A stretch of DNA of 64,000 nt from Tretioscincus oriximinensis (GCA_022410635.1 JAJVDF010000257.1:169672-233671); one strand, 5' to 3'; counted from the first letter of the stretch, positions 11,891-23,359 are shown. The notes: generated by a model not told the origin, from the sequence alone. Program-made: numbers and translations.

Positions 11891-12147
11891 TATTTATTTA
11901 TTTGTTTGTTTGTTTATTTGTAGCCCTATGCACAAAGGTCTCAGGGTGGCCAACCATAGGGTGGCGCATATAGCTTTTGTTGCTTTCTCCACAACAGACA
12001 CCCAATGGAGTAGGTGGGGCTGAGAGAGTTCAAAGAACTGTGACTGGCCCAAAGTCACCCAGCTGGCTTTCATGGAGGAGTGGGGAATTGAACCGGGAGA
12101 CTACCAGGTACAAGTCCAACACTCTAACCACTACACCAAACTGGCTC
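11891..12147 (-). mobile_element. Sauria-like tRNA SINE, copy B, nested in the L2 3' UTR
   Basis: The minus-strand head at 12147 reads GAGCCAGTTTGGTGTAGTGG, identical over those 20 bases to copy A at 7623. The B-box part is clearer than in copy A (around CGGTTCAATTCCCC). The tail has CACCCTGAGACCTTTG and ends in (AAAC/AAAT)n at 11891-11920. It splits the L2 3' UTR, so it is younger than that L2 copy. The L2 sequence on the two sides of the SINE is partly similar, as described in the findings. Confidence 0.87.
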
Positions 12148-13960
12148 ATGTATAAAACATTAATACAAAATTTACAAGTTAAAAACCATATAAAAGNAAT
12201 ATTTAAAAGTGGGGACAAATGACATTCTTCAGCCAAAGGCCAGATAAAAGAAGTCTTCAAGGATCTTCTAAAACCTTACAACGATGATGATAGATGCACC
12301 TCAAGGGGGAGACTATTCCAAAGATGGCAGGCAATCACCAAGAAGGCCCTATCCCGAGTTCTCACTCCATTTGCTGTTGAAAGGGGTGGTACAACCAGGA
12401 GGGTCTCCCCCGCAGATCTTAAGTCATGGGCAGGTTGATATGGGAGAAGGCATTCCTTTAGATATTTGGGGCCCAGGTTATTTTGGGCCTTACACATTAA
12501 AGTCAACTCCTTGAATTGGGATCAGTAGCGGATTGGCAGCCAGTGCAGCTCTTTCAAGAATGATGTGATGTGTATCCGGCCAGCTATTCTGGTCAGCAGT
12601 GTAGCTGCTGCATTCTGCACCAACTGTAGCTTTTCAAGGGCAGCCCCATATAGAGCGCATTACAGTAGTCCAATCTGGAACTTACCAGAGCATTGATTAC
12701 TGTGGCCAAATGATCCCTGTTCAGAAGTGGCCTTAATTGGCGAACCAGACGTAACTGTAAGTAAGCACTCCTGGCCACTGCCTCCACCTGGTTTTCAAGT
12801 GTCCAGAAACACCCCCAGATTTTGCACGCATCCCCTGTAGGGCAATTCTACCCCATCAAGGACAGGATGTCTCCCCACTTCATTTACCCGGGATGTTCTG
12901 GATTCAACTTCAATTTATTGGCCCCCATCCAGCCCATTACTGCTTCCAGGCACCTGTCAAGCACTTCAACCGCCTCTCCTGATTCAGATGGAACAGAGAG
13001 ATGGAGCTGTGTGTCATCTGCATATTGATGGCACTTGACTCCAAATCTCCTGATGACCTCTCCCAGCAGCTTCATATAGATATTGAACAGCATGGGGGAG
13101 AGGATTGACCCCTGAGGAACCTCACAAGTGAGCTCTCAGGATGCCGAGCAGGACTCCCACCACCACCACTCTCTGGAAGCAGCCCTGGTGATAGGAGTGG
13201 AACCACTGCAATGCGTTGCTACCAACTCCTAAATTCCGTTGCCTTCCCAGGAAGATACCATGGTCAATGGTAACAAAAGCTGCTGAGAGGTCCAGGAGAA
13301 CCAACAGGGCACATAACCCCCATCCCTCTCCCGGAGCAGGTCATCAACCAGGGCGACCAAGGTGATTTCTGTGCCATGGCCATGCCTGAAGCCAGATTGA
13401 AATGGGTCTAGATAATCTGTTTCTTCCAAGCATGCCTGAACAGCTATGGCCCTCTCCAGTACCATGCCCCAAAAGGGCAGTAGTTGTTTAACTCTTCTAG
13501 GTCTAGGGAAGGCTTCTTGTGGAGAGGGCACCCCACCACCTCTTTAAGAGCTGGCAGGACCACTGCATCCCTCTAGAAAGCGTTCACCACTCCCTAGACC
13601 CACCCAGTCATACGCTGCCGACTGGCTTTTATTAGCCAGGAGGGGCAAGGATCCAGAGAGCACAATGTTGGCCGATCCCCAACAAGCAGCTTATCCACAT
13701 AATCAGGCTGCAATAATTGAAACTGATCCAAGATAGTGGGCCCAGACGGTTCTCTGGACACTTTCTCTGGGCTATTTACAAGGGTGGCATCCAATCCCCC
13801 ATGAATCTGAGCAACTTTGTTCTCAAAGTACCTAACAAATTTGTTACAGCAGATATTGGATGGCCTTAGCGCTTGGTCTCCTGAGCTAGATCCTATCAGG
13901 CCATTTACCACTTGAAAGAGCTCTGCTGGATGGCTACTTGAGAACACAATGGTAGCAGAG

Positions 13961-14113
13961 GACTCTTGAAATACCATTTGCAGGGAGTCACGAACAGGAC
14001 TCTGTTTGGACTGCCCAGGTGCATCTGGTGGGCCTCTGTGTGACACAGAATGCTGGACTCGATGGGCTGTGGCCTGATCCAGTATGGCTCTTCTTATGTT
14101 CTTATGTTCAGAG
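13961..14113 (+). mobile_element. CR1 3' tail inserted in the L2
   Basis: The plus-strand sequence matches the CR1 3' untranslated end found at 23.15-23.31 kb: TGAAATACCATTTGCAGGGA, then CTGCCCAGGTGCA, GGGCCTCTGTGTGA, GAATGCTGGACTCGATGGGC and terminal TTCTTATG octamers ending at 14107-14113. The L2 reading frame resumes on both sides, showing an insertion into an existing L2 copy. The CR1 piece is only about 150 bp, a typical severe 5' truncation. Confidence 0.85.
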
Positions 14114-14452
14114 AAATAATTCCTTTTCGCTGCTGCCACCTGGTAGGCACGATAATGTACTGTAACCCGTGTTTGGTCAGACTCTTGCAGGGATTTGTGC
14201 CACTTGCACTCCAGCTGTCGGCTTTCCTGTTTCATCACCCTTAGCTCCCCAGAATATCCGAGTGCGGACCATTTGAATAGGTCTCTCATCCTTGCAGGGA
14301 GGAGTCGTCACCGTAAGTCCAAATCTCACCATGGAATGATCCATCCATGGCAATGAGAAAGAGAAAGTATTATATCTCGGAATAATTCCTATTCTTACAG
14401 GGAGTTTAATTTTAAAAAATAGTAACTTGCATTACATGTAAACCCTTAATCA

Positions 14453-14620
14453 TAAGAACATAAGAACATAAGAGGACCCATGCTGAATCAGGCCGGAGCC
14501 TATCTAGTCCAGCATTCTCTGTCACACAGAGGCCCACCAATTGCACCTGGCCAGTCTGAACAGAAGAAGGCAAAATCTTCAACTGGTCTCGATGCCCAGC
14601 AAATGGTATTTCATCAGTTA
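14453..14620 (-). mobile_element. CR1 3' tail, minus strand
   Basis: Minus-strand CR1 3' end beginning with terminal octamers (CATAAGAACATAAGAACATA on the plus strand at 14453), then the complement of the CTGGACTAGAT and CAGGTGCAATTGGTGGGCCT blocks. About 165 bp and without coding sequence. Confidence 0.82.
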
Positions 14621-15399
14621 TTAATCCGTTTCAGTAAATACAATCAATCACTGCATATTAAGAATGGTACTGTTTAATGGTTAAAATAATGCCTTTCCAT
14701 GAAAACAATATTTGCCATAATTACTTCCCAAATGTTTCTGTAAGTGCAGATAATTTTTGATAAAAATTCACTCAAAATTTCTAGAGTAACATTGCTGAAT
14801 AAAAATGTCTAAAGAGAAAGAACAGCTTGTTAGAGAAACATGTAACTTCATTTGGAAAAAAGTTTGAAGGTCAACAGAAATTATTTATTTTTTGTATATT
14901 TTGTGTGGTTAATTATGGAATTACCCATATAAGAAATGATGATGGCCCAATTAGGAATAAATTAGGATGCAGCAGCAGTTGGATTTAAGGAGAATACAAC
15001 TGTTGCTACTAAAGATGATAGAATTGCACTGTTAATCCACAAAGAAACTTTTGTTTAAATAGAAAAAATGTTTCATTATATGTAAATGTCATATATTTAG
15101 TTTGGAACATTACAATGGATCATAATTTCAAAGTATAATGTAACATGTTATGCAAACCATATACATTCATTATTGTTACGGAATTCTGATGTAACATTTT
15201 AAAAGTCATGTTAAACAAAGAAATCTCAAATTCACATTTTTTGAAACTTGAGCAGTGTTTGTAGCGGCAAGACAATCAGATTCAAGTTTTTGGAAACACA
15301 ATTCTAATCATCCTTGTTTTATTATTCTTAGATAATTGAAATCTAAATTATTTATTTTAGCAATCTTAAGATTTTTCTAAAAAAAGCATTTGCTAGTAG
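14621..15399. other. AT-rich DNA, nothing recognised
   Basis: No reading frame, repeat head or RNA gene could be supported. Confidence 0.5.
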
Positions 15400-16290
15400 A
15401 CGGCCATATGGCCGGAAAGAAAAACAATCATTAAGAAATTAACAGCTTTTATTACAAACTTAATTAACAATTTTCCAAAACCTGCGCTTTTACAAGTGTA
15501 GTGCTTCTTAACAATAATCCAAAAACCGCGCACACGAACCCACAAGTGACTTAGTGCTTAGTAACAGTAATAACAAATCCTAAAGTGGAGGAAATTAGGC
15601 CATAGCTGAATAATAAGTAGGAGAGCAGAAGGTGCAGCATCTTGGAATGATGGTCCCTGCCAGCCCCCCTTTTGGGGCTGACCCTGGGACAAGCCACACA
15701 CCCCATGGGCGTGGCCACATGGTTGGCCATTCCCGTGGTGGCCCAACCATACCAAACACCAATCTGCCTCAGCCCACACTGGAGGCAGCCATTCCCCTTG
15801 GCTCATCCTTATGAGCCACCTCTCAAGCCCTTGCTTGAGGCACATCAGAGGATCATGGAAGTTGAGTAGGGCCCTCAGGGTTATAACCCAGTATAAGGCC
15901 CCCTTCCATGACTCCGAGCCAGTTCGGCTCCGCCCCGTCCCCTAGGGCATGCTCCATGGCCCTGTAACCCCCTTAGAGGGGGCCCTCACCATCAATGGAA
16001 TAGTCAGGGGATCTCAACCTCCGTAGTGAGTGACCATCCCTTGGCCAAACCAAGATGCGTACCCGCCTCCTCCTTAGCCATGACGAAAAAGAGAAAAGGA
16101 TGAAGAGAGGAAGGGAGGGAAGCAGTGTCGCACCGAAAACACGTTGCCTCCATGTTTTGAGAGGTCAGTTTCGACCTCCCAAAACATGGTGGGCGCCATG
16201 TTCCTTCCNGCTGCCAGCTCGCCCCAGCAAGTTCCGAACCGCGCCAGGAGCACGTCGGTCTTTTTCTCATAAAACTGTATAGCTATAGCA
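15400..16290 (-). mobile_element. GC-rich LTR-like interspersed repeat, copy 1
   Basis: A GC- and CpG-rich block of about 890 bp in AT-rich surroundings. Read on the minus strand it shares ordered blocks with 34560-35340 on the plus strand: a pyrimidine-rich run ending in CGTCATGG, a GGTTTGGCCAAG block, a GATCCCCTGACTA block, GGGCCCCCTCTAAGGGGGTT, GGGGTGTG and AGATGCTGC, all in the same order. Near its 3' side, on the minus strand, an AATAAA signal lies close to 15440, consistent with an LTR's polyadenylation region. Neither TG...CA ends nor a target duplication could be fixed. An LTR or DIRS-like terminal repeat is the best guess. Confidence 0.5.
15462..15575. repeat. Degenerate tandem repeat inside the LTR-like element
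   Basis: Two imperfect units of roughly 50 bp follow each other. Each starts with TTAACAAT, has CCAAAA(A)CC and GCGC near the middle, and ends with AGTGCTT. The first runs from about 15465 and the second from about 15510. Repeats of this kind are common in LTR regulatory regions, but no function can be read from them. Confidence 0.6.
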
Positions 16291-18158
16291 GAGTTATATA
16301 AAACATCACAATGTACTTGCAACTATTTAAATAAATTTAATCAACTTAACATTTTAAGATGTTCTTTATGTAAATAGTTTTCCTTCATGCATATCGATTT
16401 TTAGGACACACTTGGAGGATACGAGTGGAATGCAATACATGTTCCTCAAAAAAATTAAGGGATCATTTAAGCGTCACAATATAACATTCATTTTTTAAAA
16501 AAGCAGTGTATAGATTATACACTATAATATAAGCAGTTGCTTAGAGCATCATATGAATAACATATGATTAACAACTGAATAACTAACGAGAAGCAGCATG
16601 TTACATATTGGTCAGATTGTTTTCTGTTCTTGCCTTCTTAAATAAAACTGATATCAGATATTATTTACCTTATTAGAAATTTCATTCTCTCAAATTCATG
16701 ACTGAATTTGCTTGAACTCACTATTTGCAAGATATCCTTTGTTTTTATATTCTGTTCTTTTTTAAAATATATCAATGACTGTGCTGTTAAGTCGTGGTTC
16801 TCACAAATCAGTGGACATGATTTTTATAACACAATTGTGTTGGGAAAGGATATAGTAATTATATTGTCCTTCAACCAAGGATTCAGTTGTTTGCAAAGTT
16901 GCATAGGTGGAGCCAGAGGCCAAGAAATGTAAATGAGCTGAAATGGAGTAGTGATTAGATTCTACTGTATTTTTATAAACACCACATGGCTGCAGAATTG
17001 GCACTCTCCATATGTTACAAGCCAAAATCCTGGTTTAAAAGGTTTGATTTTTAATTACTCACATAAGCTTTTAGTGCTACTGAAAGGTCCATTCAGGCGG
17101 AGGTGTAGGAAATGGAGGTGGTGGTATGACAAACCAGGCTTTGATGCAGATGATAGGGGCTGCTGATTTGCAGCCGAAACACATACATTAAAATGCAGGT
17201 TGGAAAAGAAAAATATACATACATGGTATGTGTTTAGCTATTCACATTTGGATAAGAAGATTTAATTCAGAAATACTGTGCTTTAAATACTAAGACTGTA
17301 GTAAAATACTTCAGATTTTTTCCTGGCTGTACAGGAATACTGAGTTGCTGCAAAATAAATAGCAATGGGAAGGAAAGGATGTGGATTTTCAAGCCTCATT
17401 TAAAATAAATCCTTGTGTTTATTACTATCAATACTATTGCGCTGCGGTAATATTTTTGTATTATTATATTGTTCCCTATATGTGTGGCAAACACTTTCAG
17501 AAATCCTGCTCCCTATTTAGATTTCTTGAAGGCAAGTTAGAATAATTAATTTAAAAGTTTTGATATATCTAGATTTCATGTTATATTTATGCTTTTTAAG
17601 ACACAAAATTGTACAAGTTGGTAGGGCGCTTTGTATCTCTTTTTCAATTTGGTAATTCATAAGAAGAAAGGGTCCAAAAGTACTAAATTTGCGAAGCACT
17701 GGTCTTTTGAAGCATCCAAACAGTAATCTGATGGTGCAAACAATTAGATTAATATTCATACAATAAGGATTATTCAGTTGATGCGTTGTTCCTAAACACA
17801 AGATAGTCTTTGATGCAACAACAACAGTATTTTCCACGGTTCTTTCCCCTAAGCAGAAAACTGCCAGAAAAATTCATTTATCACCGCTCCTTGGGAAAGA
17901 ATTGTGATTTTTTTTCTTAGTTGCCTTGCTGGTTTCTCAATTAAAAATAAATAAAAAGAGTTGAATAAAAGTAAGAGACTTTCCATTTATCACATGATTC
18001 TATCCTGTTTCCTATTCAATGTCAGTTCACTTTGACCAGAGTGAATATTACTCCTTGAGGCTGTGGAAAAGCATGAATTTTTAGAAAAAAATTCCAAGGT
18101 TTCAGCAGATATGTCCTTTTATATGCATCTAAAACAGCAGTGCTTTTTTAAAAAATAT
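16291..18158. other. Unique AT-rich DNA, no gene seen
   Basis: Only short frames on both strands (the longest is about 106 codons, 17837-17517 minus, without a recognisable domain). No repeat could be named. Confidence 0.55.
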
Positions 18159-18355
18159 GTCCAGCAAAGAAGCTAGCAGCACTTTGAGACTAACTTGAGA
18201 AAAGTGGTTGGCACAAGCTTTTGTAGACAGGTCTACTTCTTCAGATGCTGTCTACGAAAGCTTGTGCCAACCACTTTTCTCAAGTTAGTCTCAAAGTGCT
18301 GCTAGCTCCTTTGCTGGACTTTCTGCTGGACTAACACGGCTATTTCTCTGAAATT
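18159..18355 (+). mobile_element. Foldback repeat, 161-bp palindrome plus conserved end, copy 1
   Basis: Bases 18159-18229 pair with 18249-18319 around a 19-base loop (centre 18239) with only a few mismatches and no indels. A single-arm end with CTAACACGGCTATTTCTCTG follows. Related sequences lie at 29947-30115 (clear), 23360-23498 (decayed) and 34138-34325 (decayed, opposite strand). The sequence resembles an interspersed repeat I know from reptiles and other amniotes that ends near TAACACGGCT. I cannot give its superfamily. It is noncoding. Confidence 0.8.
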
Positions 18356-19655
18356 TTTTAATATGGTTCTTCCCATAATTGTCTAAATACTATGAAATGT
18401 GCAACAGTGGTTATTAGAACGGTACAAAAGATACATCCACATTCTAAGACATACTTTTGAGTTCTTCTTAGTTTAATAAGGTTTTTACAGGTTTCTTTCC
18501 ACGGCTGGCAAGCNTTCTATGTACTTCTTTGGAATTGGCAGCACTCATGTTATTAAATGAGCTCCCTCCTACAACACACCTTGGTGTCACTGAAGGTGAC
18601 TGATATACATTGTTCCACAATTTTAAAATTTTGTTTTTGCATTTCTGCTTAAATAAAAACTCAGTGAAGGAGATGGAGCCAATTTAATAGTTGAAATCAG
18701 AGGTATTTGCAGCAGCTGTGACAAATGTAGTAATAAAAGTGTATTGTATTATTTTTGTTTGGCTAGAGACCATTTTTGGGAAAAAAGCAAGAGGACAATC
18801 AGTATAAATTAGAAATCAATCAGAAAAGAGTATAATGTTCTGGTAGGAAATATTTTTTTNAAAATATAGAGAAAAGGATTTAACTTATAAATTACTGGTT
18901 TTACATGTGTATGCATCAGGAAATCAATAAACTGCAAGTACCAACCTTGTCTGTGAATGAAATGCCAATAAACACAGTATATAACACATTTTTACATAGC
19001 TGACCTATTGAACATTTGCACATGGTTTTCATTGATGTGGGATTATTTCCTCTAAGTGGATTCCATTCCATTTTTAAAAACTTGATGTAAATGGAACAGA
19101 CACCTAAAAAATCTTAACAAGCATAGTTGACCTTTGAAAGGAACTCTACAAAAGAAGGCCTGTGTGCAGCCATGTTTTTCAATGTGTGCTTAGATCTCAT
19201 TTGTGGAACAAATAAAGAAATCTACAGAGTCTTTCTGTTTGGTAAAACAAGGGGGGAAATCCATAAGGGGAGTGTGTGTAAAACAAATAAATAAAATTCT
19301 ACAGCATAAATGCCAGATGTAATGAAAACATTGGCACTAGTTTAAGATGTATATAAGTGATGCGTATAATAGCCTGGCTGTTCCACTGTGTGCTGCTAAC
19401 ACACGTACTACAATCTGTGGGAGACTGGTAATCAGAAGCCATTGTTTTTGTTGGAAACAGGAAATATTAACTCCTGACATGTCAGAGAAACATGTCTTTC
19501 TTATAATAACACAAAGGCACGTCACCACTGTAGTAGAGGCACAATTCAGATACTGAATTTTAAAGATCTTTACAGCATGCGTGAAGAACCCTGGAAATTA
19601 TAGATTTCTTAAAAGACAACACATATTTGAAACAAAGTGATGAAATTCCTGAGGC
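18356..19655. other. Unique AT-rich DNA, no gene seen
   Basis: No coding frame above about 70 codons and no named repeat. Ambiguous bases at 18514 and 18860. Confidence 0.55.
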
Positions 19656-19742
19656 ATATATATACTGCTCAAAACAAGGGAAAACTTTAACATTACAGCG
19701 TATGTTAAAGTGTTCCCTTAATTGTTTTGAGCAGTATATATA
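19656..19742. mobile_element. Short Tc1/mariner-type MITE
   Basis: About 87 bp consisting almost wholly of two terminal inverted repeats. The left arm reads TATACTGCTCAAAACAA-GGGAAAACTTTAACAT. The right arm is its complement, with four extra bases (TTAA) and one change, around a loop near 19697. The ends lie in TA-rich sequence, compatible with a TA target duplication. A terminal sequence of TACTGCTCAAAA...AAGGGAACACTT is widespread among vertebrate Tc1/mariner-derived MITEs, which is where the name comes from. It has no transposase and would need one in trans. Confidence 0.75.
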
Positions 19743-21734
19743 AAATATTACTTACTTCCTAAATTGTATCATTTATTTTTAGAATCCTAATAGTACTCTT
19801 CAGATCAGCCAGCTATTTCCCTACCATCACCATTTTATTAATTTATTCCCTTTTGTTCTAATTGTTTTCCAAGGAAGTTAGCAGAACTACTCTTTCTGAT
19901 AGATAAGGCAGAAGGGATGTTTTCAGGGTCACATTATCATTTTTTGCCCTAAGCTGAGATATAGATGACTACAGGATATTATTTCATTTGTTTATTTTCA
20001 AGAGCAACAAATAGAATTTTTAACCACAGTTTCCTCTTATTTGTAAATTCAATTATTATGGTTAATATTTTACAAACAATTCAAGATATTAACCAAAATT
20101 TAAATAGTATGCTAATGTTCTAATTTACTCACATGATTTATCTTTGTTTCCATATTTCTANATGATGAAAAGCTTTGATTAAATCTTGGATCTTAACTTC
20201 ATTTAGGTTCATGTAAATGGGGAAACCAAGTGATAGAAAAAATGAGTATATGGTCAGGACCTTGTAACCAGTGACCATGGGCTAACTTACATGACATGGC
20301 AAAGAAGATGTAGAAAACTTTCGCCATGTATCCAAATAGTAGAACTTTTTAAAGAATACTAGAATCTTGATTCATTTGATAAAAGAGGATGTTAGATGGT
20401 TTAATACTAAGAAAATAGCAAAATATTGAATGCTGCTTCCTCCAGCTGATAAGGATACACACACACACAACATACATACATGCATACATACATACATACA
20501 TGACTTATGGTAGCCCAAACTGATCACAAAAGGTTCTTTCTAGACAACGAAGTAAGCAGAACTATTAAGAGAAACCTTTGCTGTTGGAGTTCCTAAAGTA
20601 TCAATACATTAGGTTTTTGTCACATTAAATCAAGAGTATATTGGAAATAGCTTGGATATATAACATAGACCCAATCCCCATGTTCTATTTTCTGTGCTAT
20701 GGAGAATATTGTCCAGCCCCTGGAACCACACATTTCCTTCATACGCTAAAGGTCTTTATTGCATGGTATAAAGCCTCCACATATCATCTGATTTGGCAGC
20801 CTCCATTTTGTAAAGCACGAAAGAAAAGCTGCCTCAGAGCTTCAGTATTCAAATTGTAAAATGCTCTTTGGCTCTTGCCTAGTAGAGATTGCCTGGGGGT
20901 TGTATGCAGGCTCGCAAAGAATGCTGGGGCTTGTAATCAGGGAAGTGCAACAATGATTTCTGGGGCTTGTTATGTCACAAGAATTGCCAGGATGTGTCAA
21001 GGACAAAGAGGGAACTGCGAGGAACATTGAAAGTAAATGGGGACGTGCTTGTGAATGTCCTCAAAATCCAAGATGGCTGTGGTTTATACACTGCAACTTG
21101 AGATATCTTAAATAGACTTTAATTCTAAACCCAACGTTCTACAAGAAACTTTCTGCATTTACCTTTGATCTAAAATAAAGGGTCATGAATTCTTCTTCAC
21201 GGTCTCTTTTGTCTACTCTTCTACCCTTTCGAAACCTTGCCACATAATTAATCCATTCACTTAAGGTTCCAGTTGTGTGAAATGGATGTTAATTTCCCAA
21301 GTACAAACCATCTCTCATAACAACTGTCAACAGCAGGATCCTGTTTTCTTTCAGAATTTAGGTTTTTCCTAAATGGAACAGGTTTTATTCCAGACAATAA
21401 TAAACTCTAAAGTTGGTTTTTCATAGGTATTAATGCATGTGGTCTTTTTTTTTTTAGTAAAAAGTATAATGAAATGCATTTGTCTCCCCCACCCCCCCTG
21501 CATTTAAGGAGCTTATCTGGCTCCTTTCTTAATTTTAACATTGTACTGAAAAAAGAACAACAACATATGATGCCAAAAACAGTGTTTAATCTCATATTCT
21601 GGCACAGTGCTTTGAAAAGTATTATGTTAAGATCTATTACATTAAAAGGAAGTTTCATACATTCCGACTAGGGTGAGCTCACAATCCATATTTCTGATGA
21701 GCTTAAAAAAGAGATAATTTACCAAATATCACAA
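19743..21734. other. Unique DNA, no gene seen; small (CATA)n tract
   Basis: A (CA)n/(CATA)n microsatellite lies at about 20456-20502. Otherwise only short frames and no recognisable repeat before the CR1 begins. Confidence 0.55.
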
Positions 21735-23308
21735 GAGTGGAAATGGTGGCCAATATTTGTAAATAACAGGATGTGTGTTAGTAAACAGGTGGATAAAAGG
21801 GATCCAGTTGTTATTGTCTAGCTAGATTTTCAGAAGGCTTTTGATAAAGTTCCTCATCAAAGGATCCTAAAAAAGCTCTACAGTCATGGCATAAGAGGAT
21901 GGATTGGAAATTGTCGTGGATTGGAAATTGGCTAAAAGAAAATAGAGGATCATAATAAATGGACAGTTATCTGAGTGAAAAGAGGTAAGAAGTGCATTGT
22001 CCTTGGAGGTTATGTGACCTCTGCTTTTCAATATATTCATAAAAGATCTGGATGTTGAGGTAAATAGTGAAGTAGCCAAGTTCACTAGATGACACTAGCG
22101 ATAGTGTTCAGGATAGTGAAAACTGACAGTGATTGCAAGGAGCTCCAGAGTGATCTATTGAAATTGGGTGAGTGGGCATCAAAGTGGCAAATGCACTTCA
22201 ATTTAAGCAAGTGCAAGGTCATGCACATTGGGGCAAAGAACCCAATTACCAGCTGATGAGAATCAAGCTTTCTGTGACCCAGCAAGAAAAGTACCTTGGG
22301 GTATTGGTGGAAAGTGCAATGAAAGTATCAACCCAGTTTGCAGTAGCAGCAGCAGCAAAAAAAAAATAAAAATTCAGTGCTGGGGATCATAAGGAAAGGA
22401 ATCGAAAACCCAAGTCAGCAAGTGTTGTTTTGCCTCATTCTAAATCTGTAGTGAGGCCCCACTTGGAATACTCTGTACAGTTGTGGTCACCACATCTCAA
22501 GAAAGATATTGTGGAATTAGAGCAGGTGCAGAAAAAGGCAACAAGAATGATCAAGGGACTGTAGTACCTCTTTTATGAAGTCTTTCTGCAACGGCTGGAC
22601 CTCTTCAACCTCAAAAAACAGCATTTGAAAGATTATTTGATTGAAGTGTATAAAATCGTGCATGGGATGAATAACATGAACAGAGAAAAAATGTTTTCTC
22701 AGTCACAACATTAGGACTAGGGGGCATTCCTTGAAACTGATGGGCAAAAGAGTGAGAAAAGAGAAAGGNAAGTATTTTTTCACCCAGAGGGTCCTCAGTC
22801 TTTGTAGTTTACTTCCAGAAGAGATGGTGGTAGCTAGCTACTAGAAAATTGGGTTTCTTCTGAACAACCAGGACGAATCCTTTACGGAACAGGTGGCCTT
22901 TTTCTTGATTGATCTAATTGATTCCTTGACTACCTGAGTCCATTTGGAATGGTCTATAATCTTATTTCGCCGTATTGCCCAGCTGTAACTTCTTTTTGTT
23001 GCTTACTCGTGAAAGTTTATATTTGATTTGTTTCTTGCATTGGATGTCTTTCTTCTTTTTATGCCAATAAAGGCTATGATGATGATGATGATGAGCTACT
23101 AGGCTGGATGTATGGATGCTGCCTTCGGGATGGGGCAACAAGCAGTACTTCTGAAATACCATTTGCAGGGAGTTAAGAACAGGTGCATATTTGCCTTCTT
23201 CTGTTCATACTGCCCAGGTGCAATTGATGGGCCTCTACGTGAGACAGAATGCTGGACTAGATGGGCTCTCACCCGATTCAGCACGGCTCCTCTTACGTTC
23301 TTATGTTC
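21735..23308 (+). pseudogene. CR1-type LINE, 3' part of ORF2 and 3' UTR, broken
   Basis: Plus-strand reverse transcriptase remains appear in order: FQKAFDKVPHQRLLKKLYSH (21827-21885), a damaged LFNIFIKDLDVEVNSEVAKF region (22023-22083) where the catalytic box is destroyed, LQSDLLKLGEW, MHFNLSKCKVMHIGAKNP, a YLGVLV segment, the PHLEY, WSPHLKKDIVELEQVQKKATRMIKG region (about 22455-22560) and the KYFF end near 22770. The 3' UTR resumes at 23103 and ends at 23308 in TTCTTATG octamers. Several stops and frameshifts show it is dead. A second retroelement tail splits it at 22845-23093. It is the sister of the copy at 39.0-40.3 kb. Confidence 0.87.
22836..23102 (+). mobile_element. LINE 3' tail with (GAT)n end, inserted in the CR1, with 9-bp target duplication
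   Basis: The CR1 frame is interrupted by 249 bp (22845-23093) flanked by a perfect duplication AGCTACTAG (22836-22844 and 23094-23102). The insert ends in CCAATAAAGGCTATGATG followed by (GAT)n, as expected for a retrotransposed 3' end. Its upstream part may encode the last residues of a LINE ORF (around FLIDLIDSLTT, then a stop). I cannot name the family. The flanking duplication makes the boundaries exact. Confidence 0.85.
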
Positions 23309-23359
23309 CAACAGAGTGGACAGCATCACTCAACTTTTTATTGAAACTTTTGTAATTGT

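Larger units (their letters stand above)
11783..14345 (-). pseudogene. L2-type LINE, 5'-truncated and broken, with two nested insertions
   Basis: The longest LINE relic here lies on the minus strand. From 5' to 3' it has an upstream ORF2 part (14289-13594, including SSSHPAELFQVVNGL and LDPCPSWLIKASR), a reverse transcriptase region with LLDLSAAFVTIDH (13304-13260), a catalytic box YADDTQLHLS (about 13040), MGWMGANKLKLNP, then LVRQLRPLLNRDHLATVINA and SRLDYCNALYMGLP (12760-12640), and a 3' FHLWNSLP-type end near 12320. Frameshifts and stops split it into several frames. The 3' UTR ends around 11783 in the L2-type tail GCCCTGAGACCTTTGGGTGT followed by (TAAT)n. A SINE (11891-12147) and a plus-strand CR1 tail (13961-14113) interrupt it. 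The endonuclease region is missing. Confidence 0.88.
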
